Assembly: GCF_003663825.1 (NCBI RefSeq)
Contig: NZ_RCCC01000001.1
Coordinates: 2,364,501-2,428,500 of the forward strand
DNA length: 64,000 nucleotides
Source of the DNA: Acidovorax sp. 106
Lineage (GTDB): Bacteria > Pseudomonadota > Gammaproteobacteria > Burkholderiales > Burkholderiaceae_C
Direction of reading: 5' to 3'
Shown here: positions 15,022-23,609 of the stretch, in pieces
Layout of the letters: each line of letters opens with the position of its first letter
Numbering within the stretch: the first letter of the stretch is position 1
Made by a program: the position numbers and the translations under genes
Notes under the pieces: generated by a model
What the model was told of the DNA's origin: nothing
Databases searched by the model: none
The model's input: only the letters and a program-made list of their open reading frames with translations

Positions 15022-17376
15022 TCAGAACTGCATTTGCGCAGAAAACGCCACGCTGCGCGGCGCGCCCACGTAGTAGCTGTTGAGCCAGTAGTTTTTGTCG
15101 GCCACGTTGTTGACGCTCAGGCGCAGGGTCAGCGGCTTGCCTGACACTTGGGTGGCATAACGCACGCTCAGGTCTGCGGTGGTCACGGCGGGCAGGCGGT
15201 CGGTATTGGCAGAATCCGCCCATTGCTTGCCGGTGTAATAAAGGCCACCAGCCAGACTCAAGCCCGGTACGGGCAACGCGTATTCGGCATACACCTTGGT
15301 GACAACCTTGGCCACGTTGATCGGGCTCTTTCCGTCGAGATCGGAGCCCTTCACCTTGGGGTTGAGAGCCGTGATGCCGCTGACCACCGTCAACTTGTCG
15401 AACAGCTTGCCCGAGGCGTTGAACTCGATGCCGGTGTGCTTCTGGCGGCCGTCCTGCGTGTAGACGTTGTTGCTGTTCGTGAATTCATAAGCCTTCTCGA
15501 TGTCGAAGATGGCACCTGTCAGCAGCAGCTTGCCAACGGTTGCCTTGACGCCGATTTCCTTTTGTCGGCTGACCATTGGCGACTGGACTTGGCGGGCGTT
15601 GCTCGCGGTGTCCGGTGCGGTGCCGCCCATTTCCAGGCCTTCGATGTAGCTTGCATAGGTGCTGAGCCAAGGCATGGGCTTGAACAGCAGAGAAACTGAA
15701 GGCGAATTGCGGCTCTTGTTGTAGGTGCCGCTCTGGATGTTGCTGCGGCTCACGCCCAGCAGCACCGACCACTGGTCGTTGAAAGTGATCTGGTCGCCGA
15801 TCAGGTGGTTCTTGTTGAGATCCCGTCCCCCGTACTTTGGATCACCCACGGCGGGGGGAAAGTTCGGCTCCTGCACGTAAGTCGGTGCGGTGAACGAGTA
15901 CGGGCCTTGGGGCCCCGTGCTGAACTGGCTCGGAGAGTCGTAGTACTTGTCGGAGTACATGGTGTAGCCGACGGTGATTTTGTGGGCAACCGAACCCGTC
16001 TTGACGCTGATGTCGGCCATCGCTGAGCCAGCGTCGTAGACGTCTTTGGTGAGGCCGGCGCGGGTGCGGATCTGCTCGAAGCTGGCGGGCGTGCTCACCA
16101 GGTTCACCGTGTGGTCGCCTGTGCGATCCAGAAAGTCGCGCGCGTAGGCACCGCGCAGCGTGAGAGCGTCGTTGACCTGGTAGGTCAGCTTGCCCATGAG
16201 TTTGGTGTTTTCGAATTTGTCGCTGACCCACGGCTGGCCCCAAAGCCGTTTGGCGTCGGGTGCGCTGCCGTGTTTCACCCCATCGAAGAACCAGTAGGCG
16301 GAGGTGCCGGTGGTCTTGTACTGGTTGTAGACGCCATTGAGTTCGAGCAGCAATTGATCGGTCAGTTGCCAGTCGGCTGCGGCGCTGACCAATTGCCGGT
16401 TGATCTTCTGGTCATCGATGGCGGTGCTGCCGTCTTGCTTGACCAGGTTGAGCCGGTAGCCGGCCCGGCCGGCTTCGTCGATTCGGCCGCCGAGGTCAGC
16501 GTGCACATAGGCTTGGCTGCCGCCGTAGTTGCCGACGGTGACGCTGTTCAGCCGTTCGATGGTCGGGCGCTTGTAGACGAAGTTGACCATGCCCCCCGGC
16601 TGTGCTGCGCCAAAGAGAAAGCCCGAGAGGCCATTCAGGATCTCGACGCGTTCCTTGTCTTCGATCACGGCCGCGTGGTTGTACGGACGGCGCAGGCCGT
16701 CTTCCGCAGTGTTGTAGCCATCGAAACCCCGGATGTTGACCGAAGGCGACCAGCTCGTGATCTGTGGTGTGGTGGTGCGGGTGGAGGCGTTGAGCTTGTA
16801 GATGTCATCAGGCGACTGCGCCTGGATGTTCTGCACCAGCTCGAGCGGCACGACGCTCATGGAGAACGGCGTGTCCTGCAGGCCCATGCTGCCAAGGGCG
16901 CCGACAGACGAAATGGTCTTGGCTCTGTAACCGTCGGCGGCTTTGCCTTCCTGCTGCAACTCCGTCGTCAAGTCCACCTCGCGCGTGGCTGTGACTTGCA
17001 CCTGCGGCAGTGTCTTGTCTGCGGCACTCGCAGCAGGTGCGCGAATGACCACTGCACTGCCTTCTCGTGCTGCCGATAGTCCGCTGCCGGACAGCATCCT
17101 GTCCAGCGCCTGTTGCAAGGTCAGGCGCCCAGAAACGGCCGACGCAGCGATTTTGGAGACCAGATCCCCCGATGTCAGCACCTGGGCGCCGGTCTGGCGC
17201 GAAAGCTCGTTCAAAGCCGCTGCGAGCGGCTGGGCCGGCACGCTGATGTTGAAGGTCGGCTCGCTCGCCTGTGCGGAGGGCTGTGCTGAAGCAAGGCTGC
17301 TCCAGCTGAGGAAGGTGGTGCCAAATGCGGCAGCAAGCGCGGCATTCAGAAGTCGGTGGCGAGGCGAAGAACGCAT
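15022..17376 (-). CDS. TonB-dependent ferric-siderophore receptor with STN signalling domain
   Basis: The 784-residue outer-membrane receptor has a signal peptide (cleavage near ASA-QP, residue 32), an N-terminal STN domain (about 40-105: FNISVPAQPLAAALNELSRQTG), a TonB box region (LPQVQVTATREV, about 122-134), a plug domain (about 150-260, with NIRGFDGYN and LNGLSGFLFGAAQPGGMVNF) and a 22-strand barrel ending in phenylalanine (FSAQMQF). The STN domain is the part that signals to FecR. The substrate is probably a ferric siderophore, but which one is not evident. It lies downstream of fecR after 197 bases. Confidence 0.93.
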   Translation of the reverse strand: MRSSPRHRLLNAALAAAFGTTFLSWSSLASAQPSAQASEPTFNISVPAQPLAAALNELSRQTGAQVLTSGDLVSKIAASAVSGRLTLQQALDRMLSGSGLSAAREGSAVVIRAPAASAADKTLPQVQVTATREVDLTTELQQEGKAADGYRAKTISSVGALGSMGLQDTPFSMSVVPLELVQNIQAQSPDDIYKLNASTRTTTPQITSWSPSVNIRGFDGYNTAEDGLRRPYNHAAVIEDKERVEILNGLSGFLFGAAQPGGMVNFVYKRPTIERLNSVTVGNYGGSQAYVHADLGGRIDEAGRAGYRLNLVKQDGSTAIDDQKINRQLVSAAADWQLTDQLLLELNGVYNQYKTTGTSAYWFFDGVKHGSAPDAKRLWGQPWVSDKFENTKLMGKLTYQVNDALTLRGAYARDFLDRTGDHTVNLVSTPASFEQIRTRAGLTKDVYDAGSAMADISVKTGSVAHKITVGYTMYSDKYYDSPSQFSTGPQGPYSFTAPTYVQEPNFPPAVGDPKYGGRDLNKNHLIGDQITFNDQWSVLLGVSRSNIQSGTYNKSRNSPSVSLLFKPMPWLSTYASYIEGLEMGGTAPDTASNARQVQSPMVSRQKEIGVKATVGKLLLTGAIFDIEKAYEFTNSNNVYTQDGRQKHTGIEFNASGKLFDKLTVVSGITALNPKVKGSDLDGKSPINVAKVVTKVYAEYALPVPGLSLAGGLYYTGKQWADSANTDRLPAVTTADLSVRYATQVSGKPLTLRLSVNNVADKNYWLNSYYVGAPRSVAFSAQMQF

Positions 17377-17510
17377 GGGTGAGGGCTCCAGGTTGGGTCA
17401 ATGCGACGTATTCGTGCTTGTAGGCGGAGGGCTCGCGAAAAATCGGAGCCCTGGTGCTTCTCCATACAAGACGTTTGAGTTCGCCAAACAGAGACACCCT
17501 GTTTTGACCG

Positions 17511-17535
17511 CCCCGCCCCGCCCCGCCCCGCCCCG
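17511..17535. repeat. CCCCG pentanucleotide tract between fecR and receptor
   Basis: Five uninterrupted CCCCG units, followed by a GTGCA/TGCAG-rich stretch (17537-17558), lie in the 197-base gap between the fecR stop and the receptor start. They sit about 135 bases upstream of the receptor ATG. No -10/-35 pair stands out. Slippage here would change promoter or leader spacing rather than the protein. Confidence 0.75.
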
Positions 17536-17573
17536 GAGTGCAGTGCAGTGCACTGCAGCTGGCGCGGCCTTTT

Positions 17574-18608
17574 TCAGCGAGCCTGCAGCTCCACGCTGCC
17601 ATCCGGGCGGGCGACAGTTGTCACGGGAAGAATCGTCGGTAGCACCGCCACCAGGCCAGCTGAGTCGTTGGCGCGGAAGCGGCCCGACAGACGCAGGGCG
17701 TCGACGCGCTCGCTGGCACTGACGATCGGGCGGGGGCGGTAGCTGTTGACCGTCGCCAGTGCCTCGCCCAGGGGCATGTTGTCGAACACCAGCCAGCCTT
17801 CGCGCCATGCCGAGAGAGTCCGGGTATCGGTCTTCTGTACGGCCCCGGGGTGCCCGTCCTTCACTTCGACAAGTTCACCCCGGTGCAGATCGATGACTTC
17901 CCGGGGGGATGGGGCGGCTCCCTCGCGGGGGTAGACCCGTATGCGAACATGCCCTTGTTCGACACCGACGGTGATGGGCCCGCAGCGGTCGCGCACGGTG
18001 AAGACCGTGCCGATGACTTCGATCAGGGCGGAGCGCGTGTGGACCTGGAAGGGCCGCTGTGCGTCATGTGCGATTTCGAAGCGGACCTCGCCGCGAGCCA
18101 TTTCGACGACACGGTGCTGTCGGTACAGCGTGGCGTCGATGGCGCTTTGCGGCGCAATGTCGAGCCGACTGCCCGGTGCATCGCCGATGCCGTCCACCAG
18201 CGTCACATTCAACATCTGCGCGATGCGTGTGCTGTAAGCCGCATGGAAAACGGGCTGCTGCCAGTACCATTGCACGCCGCGGCCCGCGACGAGGCCACCG
18301 CCTAACAGCCCTGCGATGGAAAGCAGCAGTTTGCGGCGCTGCGGCCTGGGGTTAGGCGCTGCCGCTGCTGTGGCCCTGTCGGCTGCAGACGTGTCGAAGT
18401 GCGCGCGCAGATCCCCTGCCATGCCGCCGAGTGCATCCCAGCGATGGCGAGCCTCCAAGAGCGCCGCTGCGTGCTCGGGCGATGTGTTGCGCCACTGGCT
18501 CAAGGCCACACGGGCGTGTTGCGCGGCTTCGTTGGTGGCGAGTTCGCTTTCGACGATCAGCGCCAGCGCCCGCTCAATCAAGCGTTCGCGCGGAGCGCTG
18601 ATGGCCAT
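17574..18608 (-). CDS. fecR: FecR-family anti-sigma/signal transducer
   Basis: The 344-residue inner-membrane regulator starts at 18608, eight bases after the sigma gene stop. It has a cytoplasmic DUF4880-like sigma-binding domain (about 1-90, with WRNTSPEHAAALLEARHRWDAL), a single membrane helix (about 115-135, LLLSIAGLLGGGLVAG), then the periplasmic FecR domain and a C-terminal STN-binding region (LSGRFRANDSAGLVAVL). It relays ligand binding by the receptor to FecI. A longer frame from 18719 would overlap fecI and is rejected. Confidence 0.93.
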   Translation of the reverse strand: MAISAPRERLIERALALIVESELATNEAAQHARVALSQWRNTSPEHAAALLEARHRWDALGGMAGDLRAHFDTSAADRATAAAAPNPRPQRRKLLLSIAGLLGGGLVAGRGVQWYWQQPVFHAAYSTRIAQMLNVTLVDGIGDAPGSRLDIAPQSAIDATLYRQHRVVEMARGEVRFEIAHDAQRPFQVHTRSALIEVIGTVFTVRDRCGPITVGVEQGHVRIRVYPREGAAPSPREVIDLHRGELVEVKDGHPGAVQKTDTRTLSAWREGWLVFDNMPLGEALATVNSYRPRPIVSASERVDALRLSGRFRANDSAGLVAVLPTILPVTTVARPDGSVELQAR

Positions 18609-18616
18609 GCTGCGGC

Positions 18617-19264
18617 TCAAGAGAAGTCTTCGGCTAGCGCAGCGTTGAAGCCTGCGCGGGTCTGCACGTGCTGGGGTTCGATCAGCTCTGCACGCAGCTC
18701 GGCGAACACCCTTGAGCAATCGATGGTAGCGCGCAACAGGTGCTTGGCCACCGCCATCTCGGTAATGCCTAACTGCTGTGCGATTTCCGCGCGCGTGTGG
18801 CCGTAGGCTCGGAACAGCAGGAACACTTCGCGCCGTCGCGGCGGGAGCTTTTCCATGGTCTCGACCACCCGCGCCAGCACGCGCTGCTGGGCCAGGATGT
18901 ACTCACTGGACGGCGCTGTCAGGGGTGTGCCGATGGTGGCGTGCGTGCCCACCCATTCCTGCGCCACCTTGCGGTGGCGTGCTTCGTCGATGCACAGGTT
19001 GCGGGCCACGCGAAAGAGCAGGGCTCGGGGCGATTCGATGGCACCGTTGCGCTTGGCCTCCTCCGGTGCTGCATCGGTGGTGGACCCGGTACGGCCTACG
19101 CCAAGAGACTTTGTGGCCTGTGCGAACACCCGCTCGAAGCTCGTCTGTGCGATGTCGGCTGCGTAGTGCGGGTCCCTCAGGTCGCGAGTGAGCTGCCGGC
19201 GCAAGTCCGCATAGTGAGCTACAAGTTCCTGAACGAGGTCACGCATCCGGCTGCTTTCTCGCAA
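18617..19264 (-). CDS. fecI: FecI-family ECF sigma factor
   Basis: The 215-residue sigma factor has region 2 (about 15-90: YADLRRQLTRDLRDPHYAADIAQTSFERVF, LLFRVARNLCIDEARHR) and region 4 (about 135-190: LPPRRREVFLLFRAYGHTRAEIAQQLGITEMAVAKHLLRA). Region 2 is interrupted by an unusual 25-residue stretch (ATKSLGVGRTGSTTDAAPEEAKRNG). It should direct transcription of the adjacent receptor when FecR is activated. A second start at 19246 (MRDLVQ) is possible. A Fur-like palindrome lies 118 bases upstream. Confidence 0.93.
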   Translation of the reverse strand: MRESSRMRDLVQELVAHYADLRRQLTRDLRDPHYAADIAQTSFERVFAQATKSLGVGRTGSTTDAAPEEAKRNGAIESPRALLFRVARNLCIDEARHRKVAQEWVGTHATIGTPLTAPSSEYILAQQRVLARVVETMEKLPPRRREVFLLFRAYGHTRAEIAQQLGITEMAVAKHLLRATIDCSRVFAELRAELIEPQHVQTRAGFNAALAEDFS

Positions 19265-19381
19265 GCATCGATGAAAGGCCCCTGAAACCGCTTGCTGGTC
19301 ATGCCACGGAGATCGCAGCCTCCCTCGGGAGGCAACAAAATGGCGGCGATGGCTCTGCGTATGGGTGTCCCTGGGGATGTT

Positions 19382-19404
19382 TTAATAAGAATTGTTCTTA
19401 TTAA
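19382..19404. promoter_or_regulatory. Fur-box-like palindrome upstream of fecI
   Basis: TTAATAAGAA (19382-19391) and TTCTTATTAA (19395-19404) form perfect ten-base arms around TTG, in an AT-rich stretch that contrasts with the GC-rich surroundings. Size and symmetry suit an iron-responsive Fur operator for the fec genes. A short GCCTCC/GGAGGC hairpin in the leader lies at 19318-19333. Confidence 0.65.
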
Positions 19405-19664
19405 GTTTAGCATCGAACGGTATGCTGAGAGTTAAAGCGCTGCTTTGGCAGGGGCAGTTGCTCGGCTGCCTCTTGGGTGGGCTAAGGGCGTGGATTCCTA
19501 TTCAGCAGCGTCTGGCCGATCTCATCCAACCGTTTATCGCTCAGTCCGTGACTGGTTTCGCGACTGTGAGTCGGAAGATGCTTGGCTTGAGCCAGGGCTT
19601 GCCTTGCCGCCGTGGGTTTCTATCGACGCAGAAGTCAGCTAGGTAGGCTGCGTGCGGGCTGAGC

Positions 19665-19802
19665 CGCGACCTGCGGGTATTGCGCCATCAGCGGGGCGTC
19701 TTCACCTCGGTCAAAGACTGAGGCAAGCAGCTTGTGCATTGCACCCGCCAGTACAACCAAGATCCAAAGCCCATCCAGTCGAAGTACAACGATCTGCGTG
19801 AT
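19665..19802 (+). pseudogene. Remnant of an IS630-family transposase, C-terminal end
   Basis: The plus strand reads RDLRVLRHQRGVFTSVKD, then a stop, then GKQLVHCTRQYNQDPKPIQ and SKYNDL in the same frame. RRGVFTSV...RQYN-DPKPI-KY-D is the usual end of IS630-type transposases. The catalytic part is absent. The open stretch at 19445-19642 (GWAKGVDSYSAASGRSHPTV, then RDWF) could be a decayed helix-turn-helix start of the same element, but this is weaker. It sits between fecI and the NIPSNAP gene, at the right border of the island. Confidence 0.65.
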
Positions 19803-20111
19803 TCACTCAAACACCGGCCTGAAAAAACTCCGCTCATAGCTCACGATACAGCCGGTTTCCTCAGCGTACCGAAACGCCGCCTGGCAGTCCGCGTCTTGCA
19901 TCGACCGCTCGCGGTACACCTCGTAGGCCGCAAGGCTGTCAAACGTGAACAGCGCCAGCGCAATGTTGTTGGCGCCCTCGCTGGGCATGAAGTAGCCGTG
20001 GTGCTGGCCGCCGAACTTTTCAACCAGCGGAATCCACAGTTTTCCATAGTGCTCAAACTCCTTGAGCTTGCTCGTGTTGAGCACATAGCGCAGGTAGATA
20101 GTGACGGCCAT
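19803..20111 (-). CDS. NIPSNAP-family protein
   Basis: A 102-residue dimeric alpha-beta barrel protein of the NIPSNAP/DUF type: MAVTIYLRYVLNTSKLKEFEHYG at the start, GYFMPSEGANNIALALFTF in the middle and a YRERSMQDADC...FFRPVFE end. The family has no firm biochemical role. The gene follows a glutathione transferase gene by eight bases and is probably co-transcribed with it. A truncated second copy of its 3' end is found at 14881-15003. Confidence 0.88.
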   Translation of the reverse strand: MAVTIYLRYVLNTSKLKEFEHYGKLWIPLVEKFGGQHHGYFMPSEGANNIALALFTFDSLAAYEVYRERSMQDADCQAAFRYAEETGCIVSYERSFFRPVFE

Positions 20112-20119
20112 GGTGCTGC

Positions 20120-20812
20120 TCAGCCTTTTGCAGGTTGCAGGCGATAGGGTTCTTCAAAGTCGAGGAAATCCTTCTCGGCCAGGGCGTCGGCGATCCAGGC
20201 TTGCACGCCAGGCAGTTCGCGCACACGCTGCACGTAGCCAGCGATGGCGGCGGGCAGGGGCAGGGCGTAGGTGTGCAGGCGCATGCACACGGGGGCAAAG
20301 TAGGCGTCGGCCACGCTGAACGCACCAAACAGCATGGGGCCGCCGTGTTCTTCCAGCAGGGCGCTCCACATGTCCACCAGGCGGGCCACATCGGCGCGCA
20401 CGGCGGGCTGGTCGCGCCAGATCAACGCGCCGGTGTCGGCCAGGTTCGCCTCAATGTTCATGGGGCAGTGGCTGCGCAGGGCCGTAAAGCCGCTGTGCAT
20501 TTCGGCGCAGACGCTGCGGGCGCGTGCGCGGGCTTTGGGGTGGGCGGGCCAGAGTGGTTTGTCGGCCCAGGTCTCGGCCACGTACTCGGCAATGGCCAGG
20601 GTGTCCCACACCACCAGGTCGCCGTGGACCAGCACGGGCACCTTGCCGGTGGGGCTCACGGGGCCCATGGTGCGCTTGAACTCTGAGTCGGCCTCGAAAC
20701 TGTCAAAGCGCACGTGCACTTCGTCAAACGCAATGCCAGCCTGCTTGAGCAGCACCCAGGGGCGCATGGACCAGGAGGAGTAGTTTTTGTTGCCGATGTA
20801 GAGCTGGAGCAT
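20120..20812 (-). CDS. Glutathione S-transferase family protein
   Basis: The 230-residue protein starts at MLQLYIGNKNYSSWSMRPWVLLKQ (ATG at 20812), a typical N-terminal thioredoxin-like domain whose NYSSWSMR holds the likely catalytic serine, with the cis-proline in GKVPVLVHGDLVVWDTLAIAEYVAE. The C-terminal helical domain runs from about residue 85 and ends FLDFEEPYRL. The frame extends upstream to 20941 but without GST character. The substrate is unknown; glutathione conjugation or reductase activity is inferred from family. Confidence 0.9.
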   Translation of the reverse strand: MLQLYIGNKNYSSWSMRPWVLLKQAGIAFDEVHVRFDSFEADSEFKRTMGPVSPTGKVPVLVHGDLVVWDTLAIAEYVAETWADKPLWPAHPKARARARSVCAEMHSGFTALRSHCPMNIEANLADTGALIWRDQPAVRADVARLVDMWSALLEEHGGPMLFGAFSVADAYFAPVCMRLHTYALPLPAAIAGYVQRVRELPGVQAWIADALAEKDFLDFEEPYRLQPAKG

Positions 20813-20948
20813 GGGGTTCCTTGCGTTGAGGTGGATCGCCATGCTAGCGGCGATACCCCTTGGGCACTGTTGAAAAAAACGCCCCTGATTGATGCGCGAG
20901 ACGCATCGGCCCATGGCTATCGGCCATAGACCGACAGCCACTCGCTTG

Positions 20949-21521
20949 CTAAACCGGCCAGACCACGCCGTTGTCGTTCAGGATGGCATCGAGCGGCAGG
21001 TCAAACTCTTCGGGCTCGAAGTCGTCCAGGTAGCCGTTGGTAAAGCCCAGGCCCACCGTGAAGGGCTTGGGCTGCAGTGTGGCCAGGGTGCGGTCATAAA
21101 AGCCGCCGCCGTAGCCCAGGCGGTAGCCGCCCGGCGCATAGCCCACGCAGGGCACGAACAGCAGCGTGGGCACGATGACTTCGGTGTCCTTGGGCTTGGG
21201 GATGCCGTAGGCGTCTTCTTCCATGGGGCAGCCGGGGTACCAGGCGTGGAAGGTGAGCGTTTTGTGCTGTTTGTTGACCACTGGCAGGCCGATGCGCCTG
21301 CGCAGGGGCTCGTCCAGCAGCTCGCCGTCTTCCTTCCAGCGATGCAGGGCGGGCAGGGGGTCAAACTCGCCCTTGATGGGCCAATACGCACCAATCACCG
21401 TGTCGGGTCGGTTGACCAGCCAGATGCGCATGACCTGCTGTAACAGGTCAGATCGCTGTAGGCGATCGGGCAGGTTGAGACGTTCTTCAATCAATGCGCG
21501 CCGAAGGGCTGCTTTGTCCAT
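20949..21521 (-). CDS. fau: 5-formyltetrahydrofolate cyclo-ligase
   Basis: The 190-residue enzyme converts 5-formyl-THF to 5,10-methenyl-THF using ATP. Typical features are the basic N-terminus (KAALRRALIEERLNL), the WPIKGEFDPLPAL stretch and the nucleotide/folate-binding glycine-rich motif VGYAPGGYRLGYGGGFYDRTLA (about 130-152). In many proteobacteria the gene (ygfA) lies after 6S RNA; none is seen here. Its ATG lies only 14 bases from the divergent slt ATG, so each promoter must fall partly in the other's start region. Confidence 0.93.
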   Translation of the reverse strand: MDKAALRRALIEERLNLPDRLQRSDLLQQVMRIWLVNRPDTVIGAYWPIKGEFDPLPALHRWKEDGELLDEPLRRRIGLPVVNKQHKTLTFHAWYPGCPMEEDAYGIPKPKDTEVIVPTLLFVPCVGYAPGGYRLGYGGGFYDRTLATLQPKPFTVGLGFTNGYLDDFEPEEFDLPLDAILNDNGVVWPV

Positions 21522-21535
21522 CAGATAATTCCCCC

Positions 21536-23521
21536 ATGCAATTGCTCAGAGCGATTTTGACACCCCTTGTGGCCGCCGCCGTGCTGGCCACCACCGTGCC
21601 CCTTGTCCAGGCGCAAAACCGTGGCGACGATGCCCTGCTGGAGATGGGCCAAGCCTTTCGCAAAGGCGACCGCAAAAAGCTGGAACAGCTGCTGCCCACC
21701 GTGCGTGGCCACGCGCTGGAGCCCTGGGCCGCTTACTGGGAGCTGAAGCTGCGCCTGGGCGAGGCCAGCCCCTCCGAAATCCAGGGCTTTTTACAGCGCT
21801 ACGCGGGTACGTACCAAGAAGACCGGCTGCGCAACGACTGGCTGCTGCTGCTGGGCCAGCGCCGCGACTGGGCTCAGTTTGCCGAGCAGCACCCCAGCTA
21901 CCGCATGTCAGACGACAAGGAAGTGCGCTGCTACGCCCTGCTGATCGACACCATCAAGGGCACGGCCCCCGCCACGGCGGCCGATGAGGTGCGCCGCAAC
22001 TGGTACGCCCAGCGCGACAACGACGACGGCTGCACCCACGCTGCGGGCGAGCTGTTTGGCTACAAAAAACTGGCTGCCCCCGACATTTGGCGCAAGGCAC
22101 GCTTGGCGGTGGAGGCCAATCGCATCCGCGCCGCGCGCAGCGCCGTAGAGATCGTCTCGCCCGAATCCTCCGCCCAGGTCAAGGAGCTGATGGACTCGGC
22201 CACCAAGTACCTGCACAGCCGCGCCACCGCCCGTGGCAAGGCGCGCCAGGAGCTGGTGACCCTGGCCCTGATCAAGCTGGCACAGGGCGATGTAGACAAC
22301 GCTGCCGCCCAACTGGACAGCAAATGGGGCGTGCACCTGTCGCCCGAAGAGCGCAACTGGGTGTGGGGCGTGATTGGCAAGCAGGCCGCGCAGCGCCTGT
22401 CGAATGACGCCATGACCTACTTTGGCAACGTGACCAAGGACGCAGATCTGAACGACGACCTGCTGGGCTGGAAGGTGCGCGCCGCCCTGCGCGCAGGCCA
22501 GTGGAAGGTGGTGCGCAAGGCCGTGGAGGCCATGAGCGACGAAGCCCGCAGCGACAGCACCTGGGTGTACTGGCGCGCCAAGGCCGTGCTGGCCGAAAAG
22601 CCCAGCGAGGCCGAACGCACCGAAGCCCGCCAGTGGCTGCAGGGCATTGCCAGCACCCGGGGCTTTTACGAGCAGCTGGCGCTGGAAGAACTGGGCCAGC
22701 GCGTGGCCGTGCCGCCCGCGCCCGCGCCCCTCACGGCTGAAGAAAAGGCCGCTGCCCGCGCCAACCCGGCGCTCAACCGCGCGCTCTACGCCATCATGCT
22801 GGGCCTGCGCAGCGAGGGTGTGCGCGAGTGGAACTACGCCACCAACCTGCACAACCCCGGCGGCATGGCCGAGCGTGATTTGCTGGCCGCCGCCGACTTT
22901 GCCTGCCAGCGCGAGGTGTGGGACCGCTGCATCAACACCAGCGAGCGCACCAAGACCGTGATCGACACCACGCAGCGCTTTCCCACCCCGTTTCGCGCCA
23001 CCGTGGTGGAGCGCGCCCAGGGCATTGGCCTGGACCCCGCCTACGTGTACGGCCTGATCCGTCAGGAGAGCCGCTTTGTGATGGACGCCCGCTCGCACGT
23101 GGGCGCCTCGGGCCTGATGCAGGTGATGCCCGCGACGGCCCGCTGGACGGCCAAGAAGATCGGGCTGACCAACTTCACCCCAGACCAAATCTCTGACCGC
23201 GACACCAACATCACCATCGGCACCGCCTACCTCAAGCTGGCGCTGGACGACTTTGCGGGCTCCATGCCCATGGCCGCCGCCGCCTACAACGCAGGCCCCG
23301 GCCGTCCGCGCAACTGGCGCAACGGCCCGGTGCTTGACGCCGCCATCTGGGCTGAAAATGTGCCTTTTGCAGAAACGCGCGACTACGTGAAGAAGGTGCT
23401 GGCCAACACCACCAACTACGCGGCCATGCTCACCGGCCAGCCGCAGTCGCTGCGCAGCCGCTTGGGCACAGTGGGGCCGCGTGATGCGGCTGCTCCGGCA
23501 GTGAATGCCGATCTGCCGTGA
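21536..23521 (+). CDS. slt: Soluble lytic murein transglycosylase
   Basis: The 661-residue periplasmic enzyme starts at 21536, which gives the signal peptide MQLLRAILTPLVAAAVLATT with cleavage near VQA-QN. The large alpha-helical U-shaped domain (about 40-480) is followed by the SLT catalytic domain (about 495-640) with the catalytic glutamate in IRQESRF and GASGLMQVMPATARW, then AAYNAGPGR. It cleaves peptidoglycan to 1,6-anhydro products. GATAAT at 21524-21529 sits six bases before the ATG, pointing to a leaderless message. Confidence 0.95.
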   Translation: MQLLRAILTPLVAAAVLATTVPLVQAQNRGDDALLEMGQAFRKGDRKKLEQLLPTVRGHALEPWAAYWELKLRLGEASPSEIQGFLQRYAGTYQEDRLRNDWLLLLGQRRDWAQFAEQHPSYRMSDDKEVRCYALLIDTIKGTAPATAADEVRRNWYAQRDNDDGCTHAAGELFGYKKLAAPDIWRKARLAVEANRIRAARSAVEIVSPESSAQVKELMDSATKYLHSRATARGKARQELVTLALIKLAQGDVDNAAAQLDSKWGVHLSPEERNWVWGVIGKQAAQRLSNDAMTYFGNVTKDADLNDDLLGWKVRAALRAGQWKVVRKAVEAMSDEARSDSTWVYWRAKAVLAEKPSEAERTEARQWLQGIASTRGFYEQLALEELGQRVAVPPAPAPLTAEEKAAARANPALNRALYAIMLGLRSEGVREWNYATNLHNPGGMAERDLLAAADFACQREVWDRCINTSERTKTVIDTTQRFPTPFRATVVERAQGIGLDPAYVYGLIRQESRFVMDARSHVGASGLMQVMPATARWTAKKIGLTNFTPDQISDRDTNITIGTAYLKLALDDFAGSMPMAAAAYNAGPGRPRNWRNGPVLDAAIWAENVPFAETRDYVKKVLANTTNYAAMLTGQPQSLRSRLGTVGPRDAAAPAVNADLP

Positions 23522-23532
23522 GTGGCACAGTG

Positions 23533-23582
23533 TTTGCTATTAAAAGAGAAGCTGCTAGCGCTTGATGGGTAAGCGATAGCGG
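23533..23582. repeat. Palindromic repeat, intergenic copy after slt
   Basis: TGCTATT-AAAA followed by GCTGCTAGCGCTTGAT and AAGCGATAGCGGC is the family pattern, with a paired core CTAGCGCTT/AAGCGATAG. It lies between the slt stop and the next gene. It is the same family as the copies read in frame inside cca and rbsA. Confidence 0.8.
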
Positions 23583-23609
23583 CACATTTCATTCAAAAGA
23601 GGGGGTGCT

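Larger units (their letters stand above)
14881..19808. mobile_element. Inserted iron-uptake island (TonB receptor-FecR-FecI) with duplicated border
   Basis: A three-gene ferric-siderophore cassette and an IS630 remnant are bracketed by imperfect direct repeats of about 120 bases, both being the 3' end of the same NIPSNAP gene (14881-15003 and 19809-19935). No integrase is present. The simplest reading is insertion at the 3' end of the NIPSNAP gene, with a partial, already diverged copy of that gene carried along from another strain. Confidence 0.6.

Noticed and set aside
19219..19413. Small minus-strand open frame overlapping the fecI start and the palindrome
   Set aside because: It is in a different frame from fecI, has no ribosome site or motif, and includes the presumed operator.
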